From Erinaceus europaeus (Eukaryota; Chordata; Mammalia; Eulipotyphla; Erinaceidae), in contig NC_080164.1 in the NCBI RefSeq assembly GCF_950295315.1, forward strand, positions 108,768,447 to 108,832,446: a stretch of DNA of 64,000 bases, in the 5' to 3' direction. Numbering within the stretch: position 1 is the stretch's first letter; each line of letters begins with the position of its first letter. A program made the position numbers and the translations under genes. Below are positions 50,985 through 61,499 of the stretch, in pieces. Below the pieces are notes generated by a model. The model was not told the DNA's origin and searched no databases. It worked only from the letters and a program-made list of their open reading frames with translations.

Positions 50985-51186
50985 ATACTCCATGGAATAC
51001 TCTACTGAGATTAAGAATGTGACACCGTGTCCTTCATTACAAAATGGAATGAACTGGAGGTGATTATGATTAGTTAAGTAGGGAAGGAAGTGAGACACAA
51101 CTACTGAATAGTTTCACTCATCTGTGGAATAGAAAGAATTGAAACACATGAATTTGAAAAAAAATAAGTAGACAGACTTTTTATAT

Positions 51187-51221
<35 letters not shown>

Positions 51222-51480
51222 TTTTATCAGAGCACTACTCAGTTCTGGTTCATGATGGTGTTGTTGATTGAACCTGGGATGCTGGAGCCTCAGGCATGAG
51301 AGTCTCTTTGCATAACCATTACACTATCTACTCCTACCCAACCAGCTTATTTTTAAAGCATTGAAAAAACTGTGGTGGTTATCATTGGGGAGATGGAGGC
51401 ATAGAATGTTGGAAGTGCGTGTGGTGTGGAATTATATTCTGTAATCTTGCAAACCATTATTAAATCACTAGTAAAAATTA
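50985..51480 (+). mobile_element. Old L1 ORF2 end/3'UTR, split by SINE-B
   Basis: TATACTCCATGGAATACTCT, TGGAATGAACTGGAGG and CACTCATCTGTGGAATAG (ORF2 end), then after the SINE, GGTGTGGAATTATATTCTG and TAAATCACTAGTAAAAATT. Confidence 0.8.
51180..51345 (-). mobile_element. SINE-B nested in old L1
   Basis: (TTTA)n antisense tail at 51183-51228, GAGCACTACTCAGTTCTGG, GATTGAACCTGGGATGC, AACCATTACACTATCTAC. Confidence 0.9.
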
Positions 51481-51609
51481 AAAGGGAGAAGTTAAATTAA
51501 AAGCAGCATTTGCTGAAGTAAATTATATTTGAAAAAAGGCATCAGAAAAGGGAGTATTAAAAAGCAACCATCAAAAAAGGAAATCAAGCATTCTGATAGG
51601 AAGAAAAAG

Positions 51610-51700
51610 AATCAGGGGCTCAATGGTGGAAGACAGCCCTACCATGTGTGAAGCCCTGGGCTCCAGCCTGACACTACATGGACAGAAACTAATGAAACCA
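51610..51700 (+). mobile_element. SINE-C fragment
   Basis: GGGGCTCAATGGTGGAAGAC, GTGTGAAGCCCTGGGCTCC and CTGACACTACATGGAC show tRNA-like head and B-box spacing. Confidence 0.45.
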
Positions 51701-51825
51701 GCATCATAATGTGGTTAGAGACTAGGGAACTAGTGCCATGGATATACTAGGGAATCAGTAGAGACTAGAAGAACTCCATTAATGGTAGAGTACCTTGATT
51801 TCTCTTTGTCAATTAAAGAATAAAA

Positions 51826-51905
51826 ACTGGGCTCAGAAAGTAATTTAACAGTATGGTATATGTGGAAGATCCTGGGTTTGTTCTCTGGTATCATATTAAA
51901 AAGAA
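51826..51905 (+). mobile_element. SINE-C fragment
   Basis: TGGGCTCAGAAAGTAATTTAAC, GATCCTGGGTTTGTTCTCTGG, then an A-rich and GAA-rich tail. Confidence 0.45.
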
Positions 51906-51907
51906 CA

Positions 51908-51980
51908 AAAAGAGGGGAAGAAGAAGAAGGAAGAGGAGGAGGAGAAAAGGAGGAAGAGGAAGAGGGAGACGAGGAGGAAT
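51908..51980. repeat. (GAA/GGA)n purine tract
   Basis: Purine run of AAGAAG, AGGAGG and GAAGAG units, likely grown from the preceding SINE tail. Confidence 0.85.
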
Positions 51981-52022
51981 AACTATGAAAATCAGATATT
52001 AGATCTTAAAGGTCATTGGATG

Positions 52023-52275
52023 GGGAGTTGGGCGGTGGTGCAGCGGATTAAGCGCAAGTGGCGTAAAGCACAAGCACCAGCAAGGATCCCAGGCTCCCCA
52101 CCTGCAGGGGAGTCGCTTCACAAATGGTAAAGAAGGTCTGCAGGTGTCTGTCTTTCTCTCCCCCTCTGTCTTCTCCTCCTCTCTCCATTTCTCTCTATCC
52201 TATCCAACAACGACATCAAGAACAACAATAATAAAAAAAAAAGGGCTATAAAAGGAAAAATAAATAAAGAAATAT
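52023..52275 (+). mobile_element. SINE-A
   Basis: Close to the likely master: GGTGGTGCAGCGGATTAAGCGC head, GGGGAGTCGCTTCAC body, CTATCCTATCCAACAACGAC linker. The B box is deleted (GATCCCAGGCTCCCC). Confidence 0.93.
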
Positions 52276-52514
52276 ATATATATGATCATTGAGTGAAGGA
52301 GAAAATAATCACAAACATTTTAGTAATATCATAGTATTAAAGCACAGTAACATAATGCAGTTTCATAATGGTAACTGGTGAGTAAAAGTACTTTATAAAG
52401 GCAGTGAAGTATGTAGAATTTGAGGGGAAAATGTTAAGGAAAAGTGAAACTATGAAGATGACCAGTTATGGCAAAAAAAACTAATGTATAAATGAACTAT
52501 TACTGCCCATAATT
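52276..52514. other. No gene or repeat recognised
   Basis: AT-rich unique-looking. Confidence 0.4.
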
Positions 52515-52528
52515 AGAACAAAATGATT

Positions 52529-52749
52529 TGGAGCCAGTGGTAGTATAACTTGGTTGAATGTACATGTGACCACATACAAGGACCTGAGTTTGAGTCCCGA
52601 GTCCCCACCTGCAGGGGAAAGCTTGGCAAGTGATGAAGCAGTGTTGCAGGTGTCTCTATAACTCTTGTCATCTCCATTTTCCCCTTTCCTCTCAATTTCT
52701 GATTGTCTCTATCCAATAAATAAATAAAGATAATAAAAATTTTTTAAAA
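52529..52749 (+). mobile_element. SINE-A with 14-bp target duplication
   Basis: Flanked by AGAACAAAATGATT at 52515-52528 and 52750-52763, perfect. Head GGTAGTATAACTTGGTTGAATG, B box GAGTTTGAGTCCCG. Confidence 0.94.
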
Positions 52750-52811
52750 AGAACAAAATGATTCATTATATCTCTGGTTTGAAATAGCAGGAGAAAAATC
52801 AAAATTTTTTT

Positions 52812-52874
52812 GTTTAATGCTTTATTTTAATGAGAGTGAGAAATACAGAGAGGGGGGAGAGAGAGGGAGAGGGA

Positions 52875-52912
<38 letters not shown>

Positions 52913-52970
52913 AGAAGAACAGGACTCTACACACACACACACACACACACCCTAACCATGACACCAGACA

Positions 52971-53021
<51 letters not shown>

Positions 53022-53060
53022 CCATGACACTAGGAAGCTGGGGCGACAGCTACTAGCACA
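52812..53060. repeat. Composite (GA)n / (CA)n locus
   Basis: GA-rich run 52848-52910, then (CA)n at 52929-52951 and a longer (CA)n at 52974-53018. CTAACCATGACAC occurs after both CA runs, so the CA block and its flank look duplicated. The left flank resembles an antisense SINE tail. Confidence 0.85.
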
Positions 53061-53084
53061 GTGTTAACTGGGTTTTGTCCCTTC

Positions 53085-53565
53085 AAGTCAGGCTAATGCA
53101 GCTTTCGAGCCCTATTCTCAACTCTGACACCATCTTCTCAGACAACACTTTTAGTCCACCTGCATGCTAACTATTGGAATAAGGCAAAAATACTAAAGTC
53201 ATGGGCTCCTTGGAATAGACCTAAAATAGACTTTCTAGCTTCTTCCCACACAGATACCCCTAGTTTCATCTCCTCAATTTCAGTTTTTGGGTTCCTGATT
53301 ATTAAACAGTTTGTCCTACCTTATATCTTACTGTCTTTCAGCCACCAGGCTGTATACGGTACTAGGATACCATCCTGGCTTTCCTGGGCAGATGACCTCA
53401 CCAATGTGTCCAACAATGTCACCTCTCTAGAGCCCTACTCCACTATTCCAATGGAGGGGATGGGACACAGAATTCTGGTAGTGGAAAATATATGGACTTG
53501 TACCCCTATTATCTTATAATCTTGTTAATCATTATTACATCACTAATACAAAATAAAAATATTTA
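53085..53565 (+). mobile_element. L1 3'UTR with internal deletion
   Basis: CACTTTTAGTCCACCTGCATG, GCCACCAGGCTGTATAC and CTCCACTATTCCAATGGAGG. The last word joins two segments normally about 180 bases apart (the ATTACAGAAGCC region is missing). Confidence 0.85.
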
Positions 53566-53599
53566 AATAAAGTTATAGAACTTATACTCATTAGAGAAC

Positions 53600-53900
53600 T
53601 ACTCAGAAACTTAAAAAGATAATAGTGTGTGTCCCTAGGGACAAAATAGATGGGATTGGATGTGATTATGCATAGTGAATTAAATAAAGAAGTGAATGAC
53701 AACTATCAGTTGGTTTCACTCATGTGTAGAATATAGATAGTTGAATCATGGGTATTTGCAAAGAAAAAAAAAGTAGCCATCCATCTCTAAGGCCTTGTGA
53801 GAATTATCCTGGGGAGGGGACAGGACTCTGGTGCTAGGAGTGGTGTGGAACAAAGTCTCTACTATCTTATAAATTACTAATAAAAATAAAAAGAAAAGAA
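53600..53900 (+). mobile_element. Old L1 ORF2 end and 3'UTR
   Basis: CATTAGAGAACTACTCAG, GGGATTGGATGTGATTATG, TTTCACTCATGTGTAGAATA and TTATAAATTACTAATAAAAA, in the order of the copy at 50985. Confidence 0.65.
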
Positions 53901-53974
53901 AAGGAAAAAACTTTTCTTTTTCTTTCCCAGTCTGATAGAACTGTTCCTCTGTTCTCTTAAGTTAAAAAAAAAAG

Positions 53975-54178
53975 TGGGGCTGTGTGGTGGTGCACCTGGT
54001 TGAAGGCACATGCACAAGGACCCAGGTTCAAGCCCCCAGTCCACACCTGCAGAGGGAAAGCTCCATGAGTGCAGAAGGAGGGCTGCAGATGCTTCTATGT
54101 CTTTTCCTCTTCCCTCTTGATTTATGTCTGTCTCTCTCCACTAAATAAATAAAATTAAATTTAAATTAAGTAAAAAAG
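53975..54178 (+). mobile_element. SINE-A
   Basis: GGTGGTGCACCTGGTTGAAGGC head with a small deletion, GGTTCAAGCCCCCAG B box, CTAAATAAATAAAAT tail. Confidence 0.9.
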
Positions 54179-54299
54179 ACACATTCACATCTCAGACTTT
54201 ACTCTTACCACGATATACTAAATCGGTATATTTGTTTTTCTTTTCAACAAGCTGGAAGGAGCTACTTGAAGGCAAGTATTATTTCATTCATCTCTCCTT
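54179..54299. other. No gene or repeat recognised
   Basis: Short AT-rich stretch. Confidence 0.4.
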
Positions 54300-54968
54300 T
54301 TTTTTTTTTTTTTCTTCCAGGGTTATCACAGGGGTTCAGTGAATTCATTAGAAATTCACTGCTCCACTTTTTCCCATTACAATGACTAGGACAGAAAGAA
54401 ACTGAGAGAAGAAAGGGAAATAAAGAGGGAGGTAGAATGTTAACTCTCTTTTCAGCCACCAGGTTCCAGATGCTAGCAGGATGCGACCAGACTTCCCTGG
54501 ACAGACAACCCCACCAATGTGCCTTGGAGCTCCGCTTCCCCAGAGCCCTTCCCCACTAAGGAAAGAGAGAGACAGGTTGGGAGTATGGATTAACCTGTCA
54601 ATGCCCATGTTCAGTGGGGAAGCAATTACAGAAGCCAGACCTTCAACCTTCTGTACCCTACAATGACTGTGGGTCCATACTCCCAGAGGGTTAAAGAATA
54701 GGAAAGCTATCAGGGTAGGGGATGGGATACGGAGGTCTGGTGGTGGGAATTGTGCGAAGTTGCACCCCTCTTATCCAATGGTTTTGTCAATGTTTCCTTT
54801 TTATAAATAAAACAATTTTAAAAAAGAAAGATAGATAGATACCTGCAGACCTGCTTCACCACTTGTGAAGTATCCCCCCCTGCAGTAGGGAGCAGGGGCT
54901 AGAACCTGGATCCTTGTGCAGGTCTTTCTGCTTAGTTTTAGTACTATGTGTGCCACTGCCCAGCCCCC
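54300..54968 (-). mobile_element. SINE-A-long, split by an L1
   Basis: The 3' module and GA-rich part (CCAGGGTTATCACAGGGGTTC) run to 54436. The body and head (TACCTGCAGACCTGCTTCACC, then a decayed B box AGAACCTGG) resume at 54825. Confidence 0.85.
54437..54824 (+). mobile_element. L1 3'UTR nested in SINE-A-long
   Basis: Begins AACTCTCTTTTCAGCCACCAGG, runs through GCCTTGGAGCTCCGCTTCCC to an A-rich end. AGGGAGGTAGA before and AGAAAGATAGA after are consistent with a decayed duplication. Confidence 0.9.
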
Positions 54969-55124
54969 ATTTTATTCATCTTTGTACACATGGATCCTAG
55001 AAAAGAGACCATTCTGTAATAGGTCTGCAATAGACTCTTGTCCAGAAGACAGAAGCATGGAAAGTGTCTATTTCATTACCAATAGAATGAGAACATCAGA
55101 TAGCAGCCTGAAAATGTGACCACT

Positions 55125-55405
55125 GGTTGTGGGTGGGAGCTGTATGGAACTGTACCCGTGTTATCTTTTTTTTTATATTTATTTTATAGGACAGAGATAA
55201 ATTGAGAGGGGAGGGTAAATAGAGGGAGAGAAAGATCGATACCTGCAGACCTACTTTACCGCCTGTAAAGTAACCCACTTGGAGGTGAGGAGTCAGGGCC
55301 TCGAACCAGGATCCTTGCACCAGTCCTTGCACCTCGTACTATGTATGTGTGCTTAGCCCAGTGCACCACCACCCAGCACCCCCATGTTATTTTATAATCT
55401 TGTTC
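55125..55405 (+). mobile_element. L1 3'UTR end fragment, split by SINE-A
   Basis: GTGGGAGCTGTATGGAACTG (55132-) and after the SINE TTATTTTATAATCTTGTTCA are the two halves of the L1 end. Confidence 0.65.
55166..55380 (-). mobile_element. SINE-A nested in L1 end
   Basis: GGACAGAGATAAATTGAGAGG, CCTCGAACCAGGATCC and TTAGCCCAGTGCACCACCACC. GTGTTATCTTT / CATGTTATTTT flanks resemble a duplication. Confidence 0.88.
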
Positions 55406-55589
55406 AGGATAGAAATATTGCACATACTCCCTGCTATCACCTTTGTGGTCCAAATTCACCTTCATGTGTGCACATCTTGTGGCTCTCTACTGGCCTGGTA
55501 TCCACTGTGCCCACTACAATATGCTTACAACAAAGCTTTCACTGTCAACACTAAAAGCCTTGAGATAGACATTTTTTTTTTTTGACTCA
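55406..55589. other. No gene or repeat recognised
   Basis: Unique-looking. Confidence 0.4.
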
Positions 55590-55985
55590 AAACTTTCTAG
55601 TGCCTTTCTATATCAAGCAAATTAAAAGTTAACACCTGGCACTGTCCTGTAAAGTCATCCATAACCTAACCCTACATTTCCTTTCAGGTTTCACCTGCTG
55701 CCACTCTCTCTCTTGCTCCCTTTGTCAACCTCTCTGTAGCTTCTGCAGTCTGCTACTTCCACACTGCCTCAAGTCTCGAGGCCCTCTGTCTGGAATGTCC
55801 TTTGCCAGATAGCTGCATGGCTTACTGATTCACCACATACAAATTTCTGCTCTCATGTCCTTTGAGTTTCTCTGACTGTCATGCAGAACTTATTAACCAT
55901 TGACTCACAAGCAATCCAAATCACTTCTCCCAGAAATATTTTCTAACCAGGTAATGTATGAAAAGTGATCTCTCATAGACCAAAA
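55590..55985 (+). mobile_element. L2 relic, 5' part of the 3' region
   Basis: TTCACCTGCTGCCACTCTCTC, CTCTGTCTGGAATGTCCTTTG, AGATAGCTGCATGGCTTACTG and TCTGACTGTCATGCAGAAC track the L2 consensus in the same order over about 400 bases. Confidence 0.75.
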
Positions 55986-56049
55986 CAATCTCTCGCAATG
56001 TCTCTTCAAGATATTCAGGCAGTATGTGAATACTTTATTTTAAAGAAAG

Positions 56050-56249
56050 TTTTTTTTTCATAAATAACTTATTTTATTTTTGTTATATTTTTAGGACAGA
56101 GAAATAAGAGGAAAGGAGAAGGTAGAGAAAGACAGAGATACCTCCACTGCTTATGAAGCTTCCTCCATGCAGGTGGATGGGACTTGAACCTGAATCCTTG
56201 TGCATGGTAATGTGTGCACTCCACAGAGTGCACTGCCACCCAGACTCCT
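56050..56249 (-). mobile_element. SINE-A, diverged
   Basis: TAGGACAGAGAAATAAGAGG, GCTTATGAAGCTTCCTCC, GGGACTTGAACCTGAATCC and CAGAGTGCACTGCCACC. Confidence 0.82.
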
Positions 56250-56253
56250 GGAT

Positions 56254-56303
56254 AATCTTTAATCTTAATAATCTTAATAATAATCTTAATAATCTTAATC
56301 TTT
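56254..56303. repeat. (AATCTT)n-type short repeat
   Basis: Alternating ATAATCTTA and AATCTTAAT units, then a CTTTT-rich patch to 56327. Confidence 0.85.
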
Positions 56304-56324
56304 TTCTTTTCTTTTTTCTTTCTT

Positions 56325-56676
56325 AAATTGTTTTAATTAATTAGTTAATTAATTTGCCTCCAGGATTATCACTGGGACTTGGTGTCTGCACTACAAATAT
56401 GCTGCTCCTGGAGGCTATTTTTCCCTTTTGTTGTCCTTATTGTTTATCATTGTTGTTGTTATCTTTGCTGTGGTTATTGTTGGATAGGACAGAGAGAAAT
56501 GGAGAGAGGTGAAGACAGAGAGGGGGAGAGAAAGGTAGACACCTGCAGACCTGCTTCACTGCCTGCGAAGTCACCCCGTGCAGGTGGGGAGCTGGGGGCT
56601 CGAACTGGGATCCTTATGCAGATCCTTGTGCTTTGCACCATGTGTGCTTAACCTGCTGGGCTACAGCCCAGCCCCC
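56325..56676 (-). mobile_element. SINE-A-long, nearly full length
   Basis: GCCTCCAGGATTATCACTGGG, GCTGCTCCTGGAGGCTATT (module), TTTTGTTGTCCTTATTG linker, body, GGGCTCGAACTGGGATCC and TTAACCTGCTGGGCTACAGCC. The best single view of the long form in this window. Confidence 0.93.
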
Positions 56677-56679
56677 ACT

Positions 56680-56870
56680 ATCTTTATTTATTTATTGGAT
56701 AGAGACAGCCAGAAATTGAGAGGAAGTGGGTGATAGAGAGGGAGAGAGATACCTACAACTCTGCTTCACTACTTGTGAAGCTTTCCCACTGCAGGTGGGG
56801 ACCAGGGCCTTGAACCCCACCTTGCACATTGTAACATGCTCTCAAACAGGTGTGCTATAATCTGGTCCCT
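56680..56870 (-). mobile_element. SINE-A
   Basis: TTATTGGATAGAGACAGCC, CACTACTTGTGAAGCTTTCCC and AACAGGTGTGCTATAATCTGG. The B box is shortened. Confidence 0.88.
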
Positions 56871-57360
56871 CGTAAATTTTTTTCAAAGTGCCTTCACTAA
56901 TACATCATAGTTCTGGAGAGTCTTTTCTTGTGTCATAGGAGTCAGAGAAACTTCAATATCCATTGCATTTTTCAAATGGGTCTTCAATTAGGCCAGTGAG
57001 GTGGTGTTTGAATCTCACCTACAAAAAAGGGTTGTTGGCAGGAGAACCGACTACATGTGATAAGAAGCTGAGAAGCTCCTGTCTCTTCTCTCTGATCTCT
57101 CCATAGACAAAGTAGCTGAAGACAGACCCATCCACAGTGGCCGCTGGCTGAGTTCATCTCTCATATCTCTGTAAGGAAGCCATCATAACACCCCAGGAAG
57201 GGTGGAATTTGCAATTTCCTGGGCACAGTGCTGAGCCTGCAGAGAGAGTGGAAGCTTGGCCCTTTTCACTATGTGTCTCTTGTCTGCATTTCCCTGAGAT
57301 GTGTCCTTTACAAATACAGTATGGGACTCTGTGCTGGTTCTCAAGGGTCTGCAAACTTGA
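56871..57360. other. No gene or repeat recognised
   Basis: About 490 bp unique-looking. Confidence 0.45.
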
Positions 57361-58078
57361 TGTGGGCTTTTTTTTTTTTTTCTTTCCCCAGAGAACTTGG
57401 GACTTTGGAGCTTCAGGCATGAGAGTCTCTTTGTATAACTGTGGGAAATGGGCCCACTGTCCGGGAAGTCCAGGACATTGTTTCCATGACAGTCTGAGCA
57501 GGTTGACCCCAAGTTCTCCCCTTTCCCAGGTAGAGACAATGGCAGGTCCCTCCTGACCTCGTGAACTAATGATGGATGGCTCTCTCAGATGTGGCAACCT
57601 TTCTGTACATGCCACTCTGTCCCCTTAAAACAAAGGCCATGAATTACTGTGTACTCAGTTGCTTCATTCCCTCCTGCCCTGAAGTGCCTGCAATTTACGC
57701 TCAGAGGAAATGCTTTGTGAACTCATGACCAAGCCTTGTATGGTAACTTTCCAGTTGTGATCAGATACTTTGTAGGTCAAGATGTAACTATGCATTGTGT
57801 TTGGGTTAATGATCACCTCAACCTTCTTTCTGGACTACGGGTATACCTGCTTGCTTGCATCCCCCTAATAAGCGAGTTGTCCCTCAGAGGCTTCTCCCAG
57901 AACTAGCTAAGTCTGGTGTCGCTTCTTCCTCTCTGCGCACATCACCCTTGACAACAGGGCCACCCTGTGACCCCCAGGGACCACTCTGATCTCCCGCCGA
58001 TGTTGGACATTGGCCAGGGAGGTGGAGGACCAGGAGTGACCCACACATAATCATTATGCTACCTACCTCCCCACACCC
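57361..58078 (-). mobile_element. SINE-B, split by a solo LTR
   Basis: A T run at 57369-57380, GGGACTTTGGAGCTTCAGGC and CATGAGAGTCTCTTTG stop at 57439. AATCATTATGCTACCTACC resumes at 58049. The CTCAGCTCTGGCTTATGG part is missing. Confidence 0.85.
57440..58045 (+). mobile_element. Solo LTR (endogenous retrovirus), 606 bp
   Basis: Starts TGTGGGAAATGG and ends GTGACCCACA, with TGTGGG/CCCACA as inverted ends. The host SINE-B word CATAAC appears as TATAAC at 57434-57439 and CATAAT at 58046-58051, i.e. a 6-bp duplication with one change per copy. A variant polyadenylation word AATAAG lies at 57867-57872, and no AATAAA occurs on either strand. Orientation is therefore likely but not certain. Class II (ERV2) is suggested by the duplication length. 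Confidence 0.82.
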
Positions 58079-58409
58079 TACATGTATTTTTATAGTTGAG
58101 CTCAGAACACCCAAAACATCATCATACCAATGGTTTAGTATCAGTTTTCATGCTGCTAAAAACAGTATTAACTTAAGAAAATGAAGAGATTTACCATGAT
58201 TCCCTTTGAGGATTGCTTGACATCGAGTCCCAATTAGCTTTCTATCCCTGCTGAGGGAGGCCAAGCAACATGTTCAAGGCTTGCTTTTTCTTAATATGTT
58301 TTTATTTGTTTTGGAGAAATGTTCTTAGGTACTTTCTTTAGAAGTAAGTAAAGGTAGAGTTTACTCTATTGCAAGAGACAGTTACTGAAGATATTTTCAT
58401 TCATTTATT
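58079..58409. other. No gene or repeat recognised
   Basis: Unique-looking sequence. Confidence 0.4.
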
Positions 58410-58580
58410 CAGTATTTATTTATTTATTTAATTATTTTTAGGTAGAGACAGAAAGACAAAAAGGGAGAAAGAGAGAGAGAGAGATAGGAGACAAAGTCAT
58501 TCAATGCAGTGCGGTCTGGGCTAGAACTTGAGTCTTACACATGGCAAAACAACACACTATGCAAGTGAGCCATTTCCTGT
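58410..58580 (-). mobile_element. SINE-C
   Basis: TTTATTTATTTAATTATTTT tail, AGAGACAGAAAGACAAAAAGG, CTAGAACTTGAGTC (B-box complement), CTATGCAAGTGAGCCATTTCC head. Confidence 0.55.
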
Positions 58581-58689
58581 AGACTCTGGCTTGAGTCCCA
58601 TCACTGCCCCAGGCCCCCTGTTCACTCTACCCCCTCACCCTGCCTTCTTAGGTGGCTGTGGAACTCAGACAGCAGATAACCACCTCAAG

Positions 58690-59085
58690 AATTCTGCCTT
58701 TACTTTGCCTCGGTCTGAAAAGTATTTTTCATTTTTTTTTCCTAGAAGCTAACAAGATTTACTCCCTTACATACTTCAGGCCTATACTAAAATGTTATCT
58801 TCTCATAAATACTATTTCTCACCAACATATTTACAGCTGCAAAACTGTCCCTCCCCATTTCTGTACACCCCCTTGCCAGGTGCTGTTTTCTTAGTCTACA
58901 TGGTATTATTACATGTTTATTAATATCCACCCTGTAATAGACAAAGCCTTCTTTATTTATTATTATTTGTTTATCTGTATCCCCCCCATAACATACATTG
59001 TCTTTTTTATTCATTCCTCCACAACCAGAACCTAAATTAGTGCATGGCTCATAAGAGATTTTTAATAAATGCATACCATGCCATG
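58690..59085 (+). mobile_element. L2 3' region relic, best copy
   Basis: TACATACTTCAGGCCTATAC, AAATGTTATCTTCTCATAAA, TTATTATTTGTTTATCTGTA and GCATGGCTCATAAGAGATTT keep the L2 order through to the AATAAATGCAT end. Confidence 0.75.
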
Positions 59086-59214
59086 TAGAGGGCCACCCTG
59101 GTAACATCATCTAGAGAATCAAGTCTCCATTTTTGTTTCTCCACATTCTGTGATAGCTTTTGCTCTATACTCTTTTTTTGAATACCTTCACCTAAAACAT
59201 AGCCCTGGGAGATA

Positions 59215-59320
59215 AAGGTAGTCCCGTTCTCTATGGGTAATACATGGGTGAAGTGAATCTTAGCCACTTGCCTGGGCCCTGAGACTAGCTGCAGGGTAGA
59301 GAAAAAGTCCCCAAAGCCCA
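59215..59320 (-). mobile_element. MIR relic
   Basis: CCCGTTCTCTATGGGTAATA, TCTTAGCCACTTGCCTGGGC and GACTAGCTGCAGGGTAGAG are the MIR core in complement, about 60-70 percent similar by eye. Confidence 0.55.
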
Positions 59321-59344
59321 TCGTCACACAGCTGATCAGAAGAG

Positions 59345-60235
59345 GTCATGTGGGGACACACATATGTGACATCCCCAGCTAGGACAGTGTCAAGTGAGTG
59401 CCCCCAACCCAATCTTCAAGGAGTACTGATTTATAAGACTTATGCAGAAGTGGATATTCAGGCAAAATAAATTACATGAACAAAGACCAGAATACATTTC
59501 TAAGGGAGAAAAAATAAGGGCCAGGGTGTGTGGAACTATGTGTAAGCTTGGTAGAGCTTAGGGAAAACTCCCTCCATCCCTGGATGGAGGTCTGGGAAAG
59601 ACACCCCCTTGTTAGCCTCTCTCACAGAGATGAGCAAAGGGGAAAATGTCTCTCAGACTCAGTTTCTCCTTATCAGACTCTCAAGCTCACAGAGATCTCA
59701 CTGTTTCTCTCTGCTAACTGCAGGCCACATGGCTGCCTGCTTTAAGGTTCATTCAGAGTTCACAAAGTCACCCAGAGTTCACACAACCACCTCACTTTTG
59801 ATCACTAAAGAGAGCATACTCCAACAAACACCTCCCTGACATCAGTCAGTGAAGCCCCCAAAACACTATTTCCTTATATTCTTTGATATCTTTGATTTAC
59901 ATCAAGTTTGTTTGTCTTCTCTCTATCTCACCCTGCTGGTTTAACTCCTATGCTTCTCTCAAATGCCTTTAAATAATTAACCTGTTTGTATCATGGAGAA
60001 TAATTGTCTTGACCTTTATGTGTCACATCAATTCTTGTCATACCAGCCCCTTACCATAGGGGCAAGCTGACCTTTAAGAAACCTGTAATTTCTGACTTAT
60101 TTGAAAAATGTTCTTTGTCTGAATTCCTGTTTAAACCCAAACCTACCTTCCAATAAATGAGAGTGTTCCAATTCTTCCCAGTGTCTCTTGTCTATTTCAT
60201 TGAGTCCTCGAGCTAGCGAGTGAGAATTGGTCGTT
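59345..60235 (+). mobile_element. LTR-like region (uncertain)
   Basis: TGTGGGGACACACATATG at 59349 could be an LTR start. CCAATAAATGAGAGTGTTCC at about 60150 with a downstream CT-rich end and GAGTCCTCGAGC resembles R/U5. No end or flanking duplication could be fixed. Confidence 0.35.
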
Positions 60236-61019
60236 TACCTTCCTGGCTGAGAGTCACCCTGCATGAGCCCCAGCAAGGGTGCTTCAAACTGTCATTATCC
60301 AAATGTCATAATGCCAAGTGCATACTTTTGATGCCACAAAATATTGGGTTTATTCTAGTTATCTCACGCACAATCTCCAGACCCTCAGGGCAACAGCCTG
60401 ACATTCAAATTTCTGGGTGGTCATTATGGCAATCCAACTCTCTACTACCTGTGGGCAGGAGTCTTTGAAATATCAAGACTTCACCTTAGAGCAGGATTTT
60501 GTGATAAGGGGACAGGGTCTGAACTATAGGCCTCATGCTATATATCAGCCAAAGGAATAGACCTGGTTGACAATATATTTTGCAAACACAGATGAAAAGG
60601 TAACAATCAGTAGGATTTCTAATAGCAAGTATCAGGAAGTCTGGGGTCAGAAAACTTCTACAACAGATCTCCAGTCTCAATGTCAGATTGTGTTTTTTTT
60701 TTTTTTTTCTGGCCCAGTTATAGGGATGAAGTCTCTTTCTTATGACCTGTTTGGGATGATTTTTCAGTAGCTCCTGTGTGAGAAAAGGGGGTTCCCAAGC
60801 TACTGTGGGTGTGTGCACCAGGAATATGGGCCTGCATCTCATGAACAATAGTGGAATTAGGGGTAAGGAGAGTCAGAGAAAACATTCAGTTTGTTGAGGG
60901 AGCAGTCATAGAAATTACTGCCAGATGTGGGAGTGGTTACAGGTGTGGCTTGAATGTTGGGGGACTCAGAGATAGAAGTGGTTATGGGTGTGGTTTGGGA
61001 GGTGTAGGTGGGATTTTGA
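60236..61019. other. Unidentified, possibly repeat-derived
   Basis: No family recognised. GGGTGTGGTTTGGGAGGTGT and GTGGTTACAGGTGTGGCTTG are near repeats 50 bp apart (60933-61009). T16 run at 60692-60707. Confidence 0.35.
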
Positions 61020-61345
61020 GTTTAAACCCAGAAACTGAATGCGTTCAGGCTCTCTCACTTCTCTCCAATTTCCAGCTCTAATCTAAGCTTTGTAATCTAA
61101 GCTTTGTAATCTTGCTCTTGCTCTCTCTTTGGCCCAGACAGCATCATGTAAGTCTCTTCCCTAGCTATCTTGCTCTCATGCTCTCTCTCTCCTGGGACAA
61201 CCATGTAACTATAATGCTTATAAGTGAGTCCTCTTCTCTCTCTCTCTTTCTCTAACATGTTTTGTTTTCAATAAAAGTTTAATTTACCTGAATAATCATG
61301 TTCTCTTATCAGTTCATTGCTAAGATAAGACATGGTGAACTCTCA
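61020..61345 (+). mobile_element. LTR-like 3' portion (uncertain)
   Basis: CTTTGTAATCTAAG is tandemly repeated at 61087-61114, followed by CT-rich sequence, CAATAAAAGTTTAATTTACC at about 61268 and TTCTCTTATCAGTTCATTGC. It looks like R/U5 of an old LTR but without fixed ends. Confidence 0.3.
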
Positions 61346-61499
61346 GAATGGTGACAGAGACTGTTCCCCTCCCTTTAACAGATTCAGGATGCTAGCTCTG
61401 TCAAGAGCTATCTAGTACGTTACTTCTATTCAGGATTCTCTGCTGGTTCCATGCACCTGTGGCAGGCAATCTAGGTAGAGTGGTGGAGTTATACTATAG
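61346..61499. other. No gene or repeat recognised
   Basis: Unique-looking. Confidence 0.35.

Noticed and set aside
52929..53018. CRISPR-like array (repeat, spacer, repeat)
   Set aside because: CA dinucleotide runs in a mammalian locus, with no repeat-spacer regularity.
57154..57615. 153-codon minus-strand frame
   Set aside because: It runs across the boundary of unique sequence, a SINE-B and a solo LTR, so it cannot be one gene.
57840..57880. Canonical polyadenylation site in the 606-bp LTR
   Set aside because: The word is AATAAG. It is listed as a variant only, and I did not claim a functional signal.
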